A stretch of DNA of 64,000 nt from Daucus carota subsp. sativus (taxonomy: Eukaryota; Streptophyta; Magnoliopsida; Apiales; Apiaceae): positions 2,136,501 through 2,200,500 of the forward strand of contig NC_030387.2 of assembly GCF_001625215.2 (NCBI RefSeq), read 5' to 3'. The notes beneath the pieces were generated by a model. It saw only the letters and a program-made list of their open reading frames with translations, did no database searches and was not told the DNA's origin. Positions 12,099-23,967 of the stretch are shown here, in pieces (position 1 is the stretch's first letter; each line of letters opens with the position of its first letter). The translations under genes were made by a program, and so were the position numbers.

Positions 12099-12808
12099 AC
12101 CTAGATCACGAGAATTAGGGGCGTTTGTTGTGATGCTCAAAGTAAATTCATACCAACAAGCACCTGCGCCATCATATCCCAAACAGATACAAGCAGATCT
12201 GGTTTGTACTTTTTACCACTTTTAATTATAAGGATTTTCTGTGATTATAAAATTTTAGATACAAGCAGATACCTAAATCAGGATAATTAAGGGCATTTGT
12301 TGTGATGCTCAAAGTAAATTTATACCAACAAACACCTGCGCCATCATATCCCAAACACATACAAGCAGATCTGGTTTGTACTTTTTACCACTTTTAATTA
12401 TATGTATTTTCTGTGATTAGAAAATTTTAGATACAAGCAGATACCTAGATCACGATAATTAGGGGCGTTTGTTGTGATGCTCAAAGTAAATTCATACCAA
12501 CAAGCACGTGCGCCATCAGATCCCAAATAGATACAAGCAGATCTGGTTTGTACTATTTACCACTTTTAATTATAAGGATTTTCTGCGGTTATAAAATTTT
12601 AGATACAAGCATATACCTAAATCATGATAGTTAGGGGCGTTTGTTGTGATGCTCAAAGTAAATTCATACCAACAAACACCTGGGCCATCAGATCCCAAAC
12701 AGATCTGGTTTGTACTTTTTACCACTTTCAATTATAAGGATTTTCTGTGATTATAAAATTTTAGATACAAGCATATACCTAGATGAGGATAATTAGGGGC
12801 GTTTGTTC
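12099..12808. repeat. Tandem array of a 172-bp unit, about 4.2 copies
   Basis: Units begin with acctaga or acctaaa at 12099, 12271, 12443, 12615 and 12777. The first three spacings are exactly 172 bp; the fourth is 162 bp because of a small deletion. Each unit carries gtttgttgtgatgctcaaag, a gcgccatcanatccc segment and atctggtttgtacttttta. The last copy is partial and ends after ggcgtttgtt. Units are roughly 90-95% alike by eye. No coding frame runs through it. Confidence 0.92.
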
Positions 12809-12909
12809 GTATATGATTCTACATTCCTATGTGATTTAAAAATGCCACAATTTTGTAAGAGAAAATCTAACTAGTTAATTAAGAATGTAAAATTTGTACA
12901 ATATTTTAA

Positions 12910-13136
12910 AAAAAATGCTAAGTATTTAATATTTGAAATTTTTATTAATATTTACATTTAGTAAAATTAATTACTTATTACTCTCACTAATACTTTTTAA
13001 CATACTGAAATACGACACTAATTTTGTTATTCTTAAATAGTGAAATTTCACTTAAATAATGTTATATTTGAAATTCTATATCACTCATTTCATTGCACTG
13101 TAGATGATCACTGTTTTTAGTTCACAAGTTCCTCAG
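12910..13136. repeat. Right part of duplicated segment A
   Basis: Matches 19020-19285, including ctcactaatactttttaaca and cacaagttcctca. The match stops at cctca, where the CACTA remnant begins in copy B. Confidence 0.7.
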
Positions 13137-13149
13137 GTAATTGGATGCC

Positions 13150-14506
13150 TAGTTATCTTATGTTTGGCATCATAGGAACAAGAGTATCTTTGACTGCACT
13201 ATATATTCCGATTAATATAAAGTTTTATTTCAGATGTTATCGTGTGGACATCCTCTAAATTCAAATATATGGCATAATTTCAGCAAATAATGAAGAAAAT
13301 GCTCCAAAAACGGACCAAAGAAAAGGCATCAGTTGCGTGCTGGAATCAGTGCATATATACCATGCAACTCACATGGGAGAAGCCTTTTCTAAGCAAGATA
13401 AAATAACTCACTACTGTTTTCCTAACAGTGGGATGATCCTAAGTCAAGGATCATGCAGTTATCTTGGGGACCTGGCACACTAAAATCTGCTCGGGTTAAT
13501 TATGCAGTCTTGAGGACTGCTAGATGTTTTCACAGCTTTCTCCAACGCCAGATGATTCACCCATGGCTGGTTTAAAAGTTTTCTTCTATTTGTCTTGACC
13601 ACAGCGAGATGACTCCCCAGTAGCTTTTGAATGCTTTTTAGGGATTACATCCGTGTTTTTGTGAGAAAGGACTTGGTCTTTTGGCATTTTCAGTCTCCCC
13701 TAGCAAAATGCATTCTTGTCCTATATACGTTAAGGATACTTGTTATATGAGAATGTCATCTAATAATATATGGAGTAATAATTTAAACTGATTTTTTTTA
13801 AAAGTATTTGATGATTCCTTGAAATAGAAATGAATAAGTTTATGATAATACAGGTGGAGTAAACTTAAAATATGAAATAAAAATGATTAAGTATTTGATT
13901 TAATTAAAATTATTAATAAAATTATTATTGTTTTATAAATTTAATGAGTAAACTTCTATTATTGTTTTATAAATTTAGTCTTCTTTGGCACCATTTTATA
14001 TGTGTGCTGATAATCTCTGAAAACGGCTTGGCCTACAAAGTCGTTGCCTCCAAAAGGGAACTGACATATGACACACATATTTCCCCCCTTTATTATCAGC
14101 TTATCAGCTTCAATTTCTACTTGTTTCTGGTGAAATATTGCGAGCCTTCTTCTAAAATTTTTCCTCTTGATTTTTCCTTCTCACTTCTAATAATGAGTGT
14201 AGAGAAACCCAACATCTTATACACTTTATCATTTAAAGTGACATTAATAAATCATTTTTAACATATTAAGTTTCAACATGATACAACAATTTATAAATTA
14301 GTGTAAGTTTCAAGTTTTACTCATACAATCACATTAAGCTGCAAGTAGATTGCATTTATATAATGCAACAATTAGCAAATACATCTTCTTACTTGGTTTT
14401 CAATTTCTCCAAAATCTTTACATTAACTTGTATGTTTCCATTTGGTGGATTTCATAAACTATTTAAAATCTGAATCATTATTATATCTATTCAATGTTAC
14501 ACTATG
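13150..14506. other. Unassigned stretch, partly higher GC
   Basis: About 13380-13720 is less AT-rich than its surroundings and has gene-like composition, but all frames contain stops and I recognise no domain. A 105-codon frame at 13944-14261 has no recognisable motif. No gene is called. Confidence 0.35.
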
Positions 14507-14950
14507 TGTTTTTTCAAATACTTGTTTCATTTATTCCTAATAAGATAGATAGTCTAGTATTTAATTAATATCATTCTTCTTTTTTAGTCTATTTGATTAT
14601 TGAGATTTTATTTCAGCCTTTCAAATATAATATATCAATTCACAAAAATGATCATGATCCCCATCTTAGATGAGTAAGCTAAAAATTTTAGTTAATAGAC
14701 TATTGAGCTTGAAAGAGAATTTTAGTTATATACCTCTGGATTAGTATTCGACTGCTTCATTTGTCATGAGTGATTAAATTATTCTTGAGATTATTATAAA
14801 GGGAATTCTAGTATTTTGGTTGTTACCTTATTTGAGTTACTAGTTTTTGTAATTTTTCTCACTACAAGCCCCGTTTTTTATATAATATCCTACATACTAT
14901 ATGGATGGGTGTGCAATGATTTTAGAAACAGTGGTTGCTCTCCCTGGCAT

Positions 14951-15504
14951 TAGGCCTGTCAATGGAGCGGAGCTCCCACCCAATCCGATCCGATCCGGGG
15001 TCTTTTTAGCGGATATGGATTCATCGAAAAAAACATATATTATATTTTTTCAGTTGTAGTAGTTATTTTTAGTTATAGTAGTCTCTGGATATTATTTATG
15101 TGAGTCGTGGGTTGTGATTGTGTTTGATTAATCGTTTAAATGAATGAGTTGTAAAGTTATAGCAAATAGTATTGGTATCTTGAAAATTCTATCATTTTGT
15201 GTATTTTGCCTCTTAATTTGTGATTTTTAATAAAATAAAAATGTAAGAAGCTACTTCGATCACCGCATCTCATTTCATCCCGTCCTTCCTTTAAGAATCA
15301 TTGACATGATTTTTTTAAAAAATATTTTTAAATTTAAGTAAAAAATCTAAATGGAATCCGGATGTCCGATCCGTAATCCGTGATCCTAATGGATCCAGAT
15401 ATGGATCGGCCTGTAAAAAATCCGGTCCCGATCCAATCCGAATCCGATAATTGGATATGGATATGGATTTAGGCTGATCCGATCCCGATCCATTGACAGG
15501 CCTA
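14951..15504. mobile_element. Non-autonomous hAT element, 554 bp, with 8-bp TSD
   Basis: Termini are TAGGCCTGTCAATGG and its inverted copy CCATTGACAGGCCTA. It is flanked on both sides by the perfect 8-bp duplication cctggcat (14943-14950 and 15505-15512). Copy A keeps the empty site with a single cctggcat. The subterminal regions are packed with ccgatccgatcc-type motifs. There is no transposase frame. Confidence 0.9.
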
Positions 15505-15521
15505 CCTGGCATGGGTGGAGG

Positions 15522-16029
15522 TAGGGGTGAGCATTCGGTCGGTTCTGTCCAAAACCGGACGGAACCGAATAGACCGAAAACTGAAGTTTGAAATTTTTTC
15601 GGACCGAATCGGACCAAAATTTTATAATGGACCGAAAGAACCGAAATTATTTTAAAAATAAAAAATTATATTATAAATAAAAGTAAAATTCATGAATTAT
15701 TTTAAAATTTTAATATTAATTAATCACCCCCGATTCATTAAAGATAGATATAATTAAATTTACAAATTACATATTAATTATAATTATAACATATAAGATA
15801 TATATAATATAAATATAAATTTAAAATATATATATTTTGGACTATTCAGTCAATTCGGTACAGACCGAAATATATTTTTACGGACCAGACCGGACCGAAC
15901 TTTATTTCGGTCGATTCGGTCCGGACCGAATGGACCAAATTTTCAGAAAATGAGGACCGAACCGAACCGAACCGAATTTACACGTTTCGGTTCGGTTTTT
16001 CAGTTCCGGTTCGGTTTTGCTCACCTCTA
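15522..16029. mobile_element. Non-autonomous hAT element, 508 bp
   Basis: Termini TAGGGGTGAGCA and TGCTCACCTCTA are inverted copies, with ggttcggt / accgaac iterations inside both ends. The flanking octamers ggtggagg and gttgaagg are an imperfect 8-bp duplication. It lies only 17 bp from the previous hAT element. Segment A is empty here. Confidence 0.8.
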
Positions 16030-18899
16030 GTTGAAGGAATTCTCTTACTAAAACAGAATTACCAACGAGATATATGAAGAATTTAAACTAAGGAGATCGA
16101 GAATAACAGAGTCGACTATATATAAAGTTTTTGACTTAATAAAATTAATGCCCCAAGACTCTATTTAAAAAAAGAGACCGAAGTTGTACGATAATTAAGT
16201 ACTACTAACGGCCAACATCGGAACATTAGTATTATATATAAATAGTAAAAAATTTCACAAGTCCCTCACAAACGAGGTTGATGCTCCAATAGCTTTAACT
16301 TGGTATTAGTCCGAGGGGCCACAATAGTATATGATTGATAAGAATTGATAAGAAATGCTTCTTGAACCTTTGATGGAGTAAGTATATATACCAACTTTAC
16401 ACATAGATATAGACGTGATGTACTAGAATTCTTTGGCTGTTTGGTAAATGATCTTCATCATTATATCTATACTGGCTCATTCAGTTTTCATGAATATGTG
16501 TATTTACTCATGGAACATAATACATGCTATAGAGTTTATAAAGAATTGCCATTATAATTTTTCTTTGAAGATGTCCCACTCCTCTTCCACATAGATGGTC
16601 TTTGTCTTATAGACTTATTAATGATATATGAATATATCATGATTTAGATGGCCCATTCAATCAAGTTTTTAGAATTTCTAGTCAATAATAAAATTAAGTG
16701 TATGCCAAAACGATGTTAACCAATAGGTTAAGCCCATAGCTCTTCATATTTTTATAGTTATCACTATATTTAACCTGATTTTCTCAGTTTAGAAGAATTC
16801 TTTTGGTTAGCTATATGATTAGTGGATCCATAACATCATCATTGCTCTTTCTATAGTTAATACGGAGCATTCTCGTAGAGATCAGTGATTTAATTAACTT
16901 ATGTCTTTACCGTAAAAGGTGGGATTGATTAATGCAGATCTAACAAAGTAATCTAACAATCGTAAAGCGCTTACATAATATATGCACATTCGAGAAAAAT
17001 TATTTTTTCATGAAGAAAATCATTTACAAAGAAACAGTTAAGCAGAATGTATTCATATTCATTTACTACGTAAAAAAAGAATGCACGCAAAACAAAGACT
17101 AGGTCTTTAAAGGGAAAAGATATTTAAAATGGTTAGATATTAAATTTGTAATGTTTTAACGATTCATTCCATCATTAGAGATGCATGTTCACCATTAATA
17201 GACTCGTTAGATGCAATTTACTGATAAAGTCATAGATGAGAAACCTATTTTAATAATAAATACATCTATCTGATGGATACAAAACATGTTACTAAATTGT
17301 TTTTAATTTTAGAACAAGTAATGAAATTTTTCCTTTTGCATTGTGCTTTTTGGTTTGTTACTCTACCACAGCTTCAACACCTCCTCTGGTCCTATATATC
17401 ATCATCCAAAGCTTGTTCCACGAACCGAGATATCTTCACATCACCTAATAATCCATTCAGACATAATATTACCCACTCAATTATGGATCACAAATCGAAA
17501 AATTAATTCATATTTGAACTTTTATTATGTGGAGGTATGTAATTACATAAAAAAAATCAACCTATATATACTAAACAGATTCCAACCAAAAACACAAATT
17601 TAACAATAAAAAAATAGAACTAAAATTCATTTTAAACTGATAGTTCACTGTTTAAAGCATATGAAAATTGTAGTTCGACCAACAAGAAATCTAAAGACCC
17701 CATCAATTAACCTAGCAATGCTGGACAAATATTCTAATTGGACAATTAAGATCTTGTGTATAGGTTCCTGCTATACAACACCAAAGATTTATTACTACTT
17801 AAAAATGGAAGCTGATTATGGAAAAAACAAATATTAACAAACATCAATATATATGCTACCTTCCTGTCTAGCATAAGCAGAGAGATGATGTCATGGAGAG
17901 GTTGTGTGTCTGGAATGGCTCTCTCTCCGGGTCTGAGGACACCTTAAGATGTGTCCACATCAATTTGGCCTGCTGGGGTAAGGGGCTTCGTTCGCTTTCT
18001 AAGGATTGTAGTAATGTACCAAGAACAACCTCGAATACCCTAAAAATTTTGAGTAGAAGATTAAATAAAGAGTACCCATCAAATCAAAATGGTGAAATCA
18101 CATCCACGTAATAATTATATTAAAACTCTTGTACTTACATGGCATACATAGATCTCGATCCATTGTTAAAATTTAATCCCCAAATCATTTCAATGCTCAC
18201 CTATTTACTGGCACGCTTTAGTTCTAGCTCATGCCCATTCTTCTTATGATTATAAGTATGTGTATGTGTGTGAAAGTTATATATAGGGGAGAAACCAAGG
18301 GGAGGCGAAGAAACCAAAGAAATATAAAGAGGCGGACAAAATGAGGGAAGACGTAAAAAACGAGGAAAGATAGGGAGGTGGAGAAAACAAGGGAAGATAG
18401 GGAGGCGGAGAAAATGAGGGTAGGGAGGCGGAGAAACCAAGAGGAGAATGTTAAGGAGAAATCTAGAAGAATATATTTTATGGGATTGATCAATATAATA
18501 TATACATATTCAAAAATTACTTCTTCAGCTCCTTATATATTATCATTTTTGAAAAAAAATCCCTAACAATTACCGTCATTTAATTGCTACATTTATATAA
18601 TTATTTTATTTAACTAATTTTTCATATTCTCAAAGATGATGAAAAATATGAAAAAATTGTTCTTTAAAATTATTTTGGCTCCCATATTTTTTAATAAAGA
18701 GGTTTTTAGTAAGGAAACATTTCCTTACACTTATTAAAATTATTTAATACAAATAATAAAAATAACACATGATGATTTATAAATATAAATATCATCTAGT
18801 TACCATGCAAAATAATTTGTACTTATGATATAAGAAGAAGAAATATTTAGATCTAATTGTATGTTAAAAATTATAATTAAGTATAACAAAAAAATATAT

Positions 18900-18903
<4 letters not shown>

Positions 18904-18955
<52 letters not shown>
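18904..18955. repeat. (TA)n microsatellite
   Basis: About 26 TA units. This is the empty-site counterpart of the MITE at 10329-10735. Confidence 0.95.
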
Positions 18956-18959
<4 letters not shown>

Positions 18960-19177
18960 TCTTACTCTAATGAAATCCTTTTGATTCTTATAACATATTT
19001 ATATATTAGCTATTTACATTTAGTAAAAAATTGGTAAGTATTTAATATTTGAAATTTTTATTAATATATACATTTAGTAAAATTAATTACTTGGTAATCT
19101 CACTAATACTTTTTAACATACTCAAATACGACACTAATTTTGTTATTCTTAATTAATAAAATTTCACTTCAATAATG

Positions 19178-19181
<4 letters not shown>

Positions 19182-19213
<32 letters not shown>
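19182..19213. repeat. (TA)n microsatellite
   Basis: About 16 TA units in segment B; segment A has no TA run at the matching point. Confidence 0.95.
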
Positions 19214-19218
<5 letters not shown>

Positions 19219-19285
19219 TCTATATCACTCATTTTATTGCACTGCAGATGATCACTGTGTTTTTAGTTCACAAGTTCCTCAAAAC

Positions 19286-21440
19286 AGGGTTTTTCGACCG
19301 AAGTTAAGGCGTAAGTCCGTCGTAAGTTTTTGAAACTTTATGACAGACTTTTTCCGTCGTTTTTGTCAAGTCGAAAGTTGCAAAATACGTCACAATTCCC
19401 AACATGCGTCGTAAGTATTAAAACCGTCCTAAATTGCAGAAGTTACGACGGAACTTTCCGTCGCAAGTATGTTGTGGGCCCCAGATCCTTGTCTGGATAA
19501 ATTTAATCTTACAACGCATGGTTCGTCGTATGTTAACTAACTTACGACGGAAGTGTCTGTCGCATATCGTAGTTATGTCACGACAGAAGTTATGTATGAA
19601 CATCCTTCGTAAGTTTTGGAGGAAAACTGGAAATTATGACGCATTGTTCCGTCGTAAATTTTAAAACTCATATAAAATAACCTGCTGTATTTGGCTTTAT
19701 TCCCACCATTTTATGGCATTCAAATTTTTTCCACACCAAATCCTGCTCTACATCTTTTACTACTCTAACAAACACTTCAACTAATATAAACCAATCCAAC
19801 AAATAAATATGCAATACCATAGTTTCATTAATAACATCCTAATAAATATTTGTACCAAAAGTAGAACATTATACAAACATCCATACGAAGTCAAGTTACA
19901 TTTATAAAACTAAATATTATCCCTTAATAACTGGACCACCCCTAGACACAACAATATAGGGATGACTCATGTCACGGTCTCCGGAGTCGGTGCTCTCATC
20001 ATCCCGCCCGTTTTGATCAACATCAGCACCATCCCCAATGTCGATAGCCTTGCCCTACAATATACATACAAAATAATTTATTAAAAAGTTGATAGAAACA
20101 TATATACACTAAATGGAAACATGCTGAAATAGTGAAGGAATCTGTAGCAACTAACTTAATTCATTAAGTAGAATAAGCATTCAAAATTATATTTATGCCA
20201 AGAGTCTAATTATTATTCCTTAGCATATATATAGCTTTATATATATTCCTTAGCATAATGACAAGGCAATAGTTTTCTGCTTTGTAAGTTTTTAATAATT
20301 AGCTCACCAAAATTAAAACAAACTTAAACTATAATATTTATACGTATATTAATAAAATAAAATGAGGACCTAACATAATAAATAAGGTTTCTGATATTTA
20401 ATTAAGCTTACATGAACTACAACAAACTGGCTTATTGTGGTTGGATAAATTTATTAACTACAACAGTTAACCACAACATGAAGTGCTTGTCAATTTAATT
20501 TTAATGTGATAATCATTTACATAATGGTCAAGAGTAAAAGGCAATAACCATTTAACAAGTGTTTTTTCTAGACTAAAGTTGACAAGTGCTTAATTGACAT
20601 TTACCTTATGAGCTCCAGGTTGATCAGTCTTGTCCTACAATATACATACAAGATAATTAATTAAAAAGTTGATAGAAACAAATATACACTAAGTGGAAAA
20701 CATGCTAAGATAGTCCAAGAATCTATAGCAAATAACTTAATTCATTAAGTAAATTAAGTATTCAAGACTGTATTTATGCCAAGAGCAAAAGGAAATAATC
20801 ATTTGACAAGTGTTTTTTCTGGACTAAATCTGACAAGTGCTTAATTGACATTTACCTTATCAGCTCCAGGTTGATCATTCTTGTATAGATTGTTGAGCAC
20901 ATCAACTGCAACTCGGATGATTGCATATCGTGTCTCTTTCACAGTCGGATGGTCAGCAGGAAGTGAAGTGTACCCTTCCAACATATTATGCGCTAATACG
21001 CGAATCTGCTCTGGTGTGAGAGAGTATTCCTCTGGATTGGCTCGGGCCTGGGTGAGGGTTTCATCTACAACTCACAGGAACAAGTCATCTTGAAGACGGT
21101 TCAAAGAAGAACTGCCAGAATTTACCTCCCCTTTTCGAGGCGGTGGGACACCTTCCTCAGGCCCTGAATAGTATACATGTTAAATTAAATAACATAAAGC
21201 TGATATTTTCGAGCTGTAATGTGTGAAATATATATAATACCATAAATATCAAAGGCACGGAGCCGCGGATGACCAGGAATCCTATTCTTCTCAACACCTC
21301 CCACTGCCTTTACCCAAATCTGGAGATGGGTGTTCTTAGGATCAATACCATTCTTCAAACATATCGCTTTATAGCGTTCCTGAAAATAGAAATTTAGTAG
21401 ATATATGTGTGTGTGCGCGCGCGTGTGTTAGACAAATAAC
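19286..21440 (-). pseudogene. CACTA (En/Spm) remnant with tail of the second transposon gene
   Basis: The left end, 19286-19665, is dense in ttacgacgg / ccgtcgtaag iterations in both directions, typical of CACTA subterminal repeats, and begins aaacagggtttttcga without the CACTA hexamer. Exon-like blocks lie on the minus strand, roughly 21381-21241 (VKAVGGVEKNRIPGHP), 21165-20873 (EEYSLTPEQIRVLAHNMLEG), 20636-20609 and 20055-19930, the last ending HPYIVVSRGGPVIKG then stop. The first block resembles the VGG-x-KGR segment of plant En/Spm second-gene products. An in-frame TGA interrupts the second block. Intron and short exon sequences are locally duplicated: 20053-20215 resembles 20637-20790. 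The other end of the element is missing, so it is a dead fragment. Confidence 0.6.
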
Positions 21441-21789
21441 AGTGTGTGTGCATGCAAGACTTCAATTAAAATGCATTATAATATAAATACTTATAATAAT
21501 ATTTTTTGCTTCCTTTGTAATCCACTCCCCCTTCTTTTCCCTATCTTTTATTTAATTAATATTTATATTCAAATATTCTTCTAATAAAGTGTAAATATAT
21601 ATTTTCCTATCTACAATTAATAAAATATTAATTAATAAATCAAATTTGAATAAAATAAAATATATATCAAACTCATGAATTTTGTCATTGAGATAATAGA
21701 TAACAAACAACAATTTTTATTCGTCATCTATATTATTCCATTCATTTAGATTTCAATCATTCACAATGGTTGAAGATGGACCTTATAGG
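21441..21789. other. AT-rich non-coding spacer
   Basis: No feature recognised between the CACTA remnant and the first RNase H-like fragment. Confidence 0.4.
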
Positions 21790-22140
21790 ATGGTACATGG
21801 ATCGTGGAAAAATAAAAATAACCTGTAGGGATTGGAGGTTTTATGTCGTATAGTGACATGGGAAAGCTCTTCATCTTTTCAGGCCCAGTAAGAGCAAATT
21901 CAGTTTTTGAAACTGAATTGGAGGCGCTCTACTTCATCCTCAAAGCCCATGCGTCAAGTCCACACAAGGAAAAAAGGTTGGCTATTTTTGTGGATTCCAG
22001 TTGAGTAGCTCATTATTTTATTTTTAATGCATGCAAAAGAAATTATAACGGATCAGTTTCTAAGTGGGCTCATGAAAACAAAATGGTGTTCATAAATAGG
22101 CATTTGAATGACATAGCAGATCACTTAGCCTAAGGAAGGA
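21790..22140 (+). pseudogene. RNase H-like (RVT_3-type) fragment, broken
   Basis: The frame reads HGSW, then PVGIGGFMSYSDMG, VFETELEALYFILKAH and RLAIFVDSS, the order of the reverse-transcriptase-associated RNase H fold found in plant LINEs and related host proteins. After a TGA it continues as SKWAHENKMVFINRHLNDIA, matching the end of that domain. The first catalytic Asp of the usual DGSW is His here, and at least two stops interrupt the frame (TAG after NKNNL and TGA after VDSS). It is probably the 3' part of a degenerate LINE. Confidence 0.6.
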
Positions 22141-22441
22141 GGAAAAAATCATTGATTTGCAGCCTCGGTGAAAGAAGATACTACATTTATTTTTCTGGCT
22201 AGAAATCTCCCTCTTACAGGAAGAATAATTAACCATGGATATGCAAATCTTTAGAACGTCTCTATTCCTCAGTTGGTTGGTCAGTTTTAGAACTCATTAA
22301 TGCTGAAGAGATGGAGTACTTAGTATCTATCTTGCAGATAATTAATTGGAGTATAGTTTGAAGTAATCTAAGTTAGTGGAAAGGATGGTGTGCTTCAGTA
22401 TGTTTAGCATTAGATGTAGTATTTACTCAGTGCATGCATGG

Positions 22442-22450
22442 CTATATAAA
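22442..22450 (+). promoter_or_regulatory. Possible TATA box
   Basis: ctatataaa about 20 bases before the first ATG (22463) of the next RNase H-like sequence. Position and sequence suit a TATA box only if translation starts at the later ATG (22511). Weak support. Confidence 0.3.
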
Positions 22451-22462
22451 CTCTAATTCCGA

Positions 22463-23682
22463 ATGCCTTCCACTACCACACACTCACTCTACAAACCCTC
22501 ACTACAGAAAATGTCTATCTGCTCAGCACTTCACTGGATTTCTCCCCTTCCTGGCGTTATGAAGATTAACATCCACGGTGACACAAACCCTTCAATGCTG
22601 AGCAATGGCAACTCCTCTGATATTGGTGACATAACCGAGATTGTTGAGGATATTATGGGCTCTGTGTCCAGCATCTCCCTACACGAACACGGGTGCTTGT
22701 AATGTGCTATGTATAAGGAAATAAGGTAGCATCTTTTCAACAAGCTCGGGCTTTTAGAACAACTAGTAAGCGCCTGATCCTAATAATTGGTATTAGAGCC
22801 AGGTCGCATGTTCGATTTCCTAGGAAGCCATTTGTGCGCCGCAGGTGGGATGCCTGGTAGGCAGATGCTGCGGGGAATTGTTAGGAATATTATGGGCTCT
22901 GTGTCCAGCATCTCCCTACACGAACGCGGACGCTTGTAATGTGCTATGTATAAGGAAATAAGGTAGCACCTTCTCTACAAGATCGGGCTTTTAGAACAAC
23001 TGATAAGCGCCCTATCCTACCAGAGATTCTTCTGGTGATATGCGTCTCCTTATTACAGGAGTCATCTCATGTCTCTCAATGTCAGGAAACCAACTATGGG
23101 CAATGTATGTCCCTCTACCCATGGCTACTATTCAAGAATCCGACGATGTACGCGTGGAAACTGATAATTTTCAAGCATACATATTGATGAAGAACTTCAA
23201 GGAAGGTGTAAGCTCAGGTGTTCGACATAGCCGACCAGTTGGACACGCTCATTCATGCAGACCATTGGAAACGTGTGGTCTCTTTTGTCAGCCCGAGAAG
23301 AAACCGAGTCGCAAGATTCTTAGCTAAACTAGGTATGGATACATGCAACAAGCTGTAAACCTTTGACATGACTGTGGGAAGTGTTGAAGAACTCATGGAC
23401 TGGGATCAACGGATGGGGCTTCACCATCCAAACTTCATGGATGTCTTCGTGTCGCACAACGCTCCAGATACTGTTAACTTCAACATAAGTGTGTCGGTTG
23501 CTGAGCAGATTGAAGATCTTAGCCTTGGTCAGATTAACGCTCCCCAGGTTGCTCGTATGGAAATAGAGATGGACGAGATGGAAAAGCTGATGGATGGGAC
23601 GATGGAGGACTCTTTCATGGGCAGCATGGGACCGAAGTGCTCGTTCTTGGCTCATGGGCCTCCCATTGGTAATCTGGACTAG
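22463..23682 (+). pseudogene. RNase H-like gene copy interrupted by a TRIM element
   Basis: It starts ALHWISPLPGVMKINIHGD, the usual W-x-PP-x-G-x-x-K-x-N opening of plant RNase H-like domains. The frame is cut by a TRIM element at 22642. It resumes near 23100 as QESDDVRVETDNFQAYILMK, carrying an Asp in VETDN, shifts frame near 23218 and continues as QVFDIADQLDTLIHAD and RRNRVARFLAKLG, then meets TAA. An acidic in-frame tail follows (23368-23682) to a stop, then 3'UTR-like DNA with a (C)17 tract and a final A-rich end near 23930. The frameshift, stop and insertion make it non-functional. Confidence 0.55.
22642..23022. mobile_element. TRIM retrotransposon, 381 bp, with 5-bp TSD
   Basis: Two direct repeats of 144 bp (22642-22785 and 22879-23022) begin TGTTGAGGATATTATGGG and TGTTAGGAATATTATGGG, and the right one ends in CA. 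Immediately after the left repeat is ttggtattagagcc, a near match to the plant initiator-tRNA-Met primer-binding site. A purine run (gctgcggggaa) precedes the right repeat. The whole is flanked by gagat at 22637-22641 and 23023-23027. Internal sequence is only about 93 bp and non-coding, fitting a terminal-repeat retrotransposon in miniature. Confidence 0.93.
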
Positions 23683-23832
23683 ACATTAGGAGTGGTGTTA
23701 TGCCTAGGACTATAGTAGTGCTTAGGTAGGAGTATTGGAGTGCTTTTTGGTGGTTCTAATCAATCCTGGTCTGTCCAGCATGTGTTAGGGTTTCAAGTCA
23801 CTTTTCTAATCCTTATAGCCTGTTGTTGGTAA

Positions 23833-23849
23833 CCCCCCCCCCCCCCCCC
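23833..23849. repeat. Poly-C tract
   Basis: Seventeen consecutive C, unusual in this AT-rich window; its length may be uncertain in the assembly. Confidence 0.9.
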
Positions 23850-23967
23850 GGGATTTAGTTACCTTCTGCATGCCTCTACTGTACTCAGATTGTGTTATAA
23901 ATAAATGGCCCTTGCTTATAAAAAAAGCAGTACGGTGTGAAGTGCACGCAATAACAATTTTTTTTTA

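Larger units (their letters stand above)
14507..19285. repeat. Large duplicated segment, copy B
   Basis: Counterpart of segment A, in the same orientation. Relative to A it has gained two hAT-type elements (14951-15504 and 15522-16029), lacks the MITE found in A at 10329, and lacks the block 10816-12910 that contains the 172-bp array. It ends at the CACTA remnant. The R unit is at about 17880-18905. Confidence 0.75.

Noticed and set aside
12099..12808. CRISPR-like array
   Set aside because: Units are contiguous 172-bp repeats without distinct spacers, in a plant sequence.
13944..14261. 105-codon frame as a host gene
   Set aside because: No recognisable motif, no sensible splice or promoter context, and strongly AT-driven composition.
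18201..18493. Leu/Pro/Phe-rich minus-strand frames
   Set aside because: They arise from the purine-rich gggaggcggagaaa iterations of repeat unit R and are not conserved in the other copies.
19418..19664. Overlapping frames on both strands
   Set aside because: They are a side effect of the palindromic ttacgacgg repeats at the end of the CACTA remnant.
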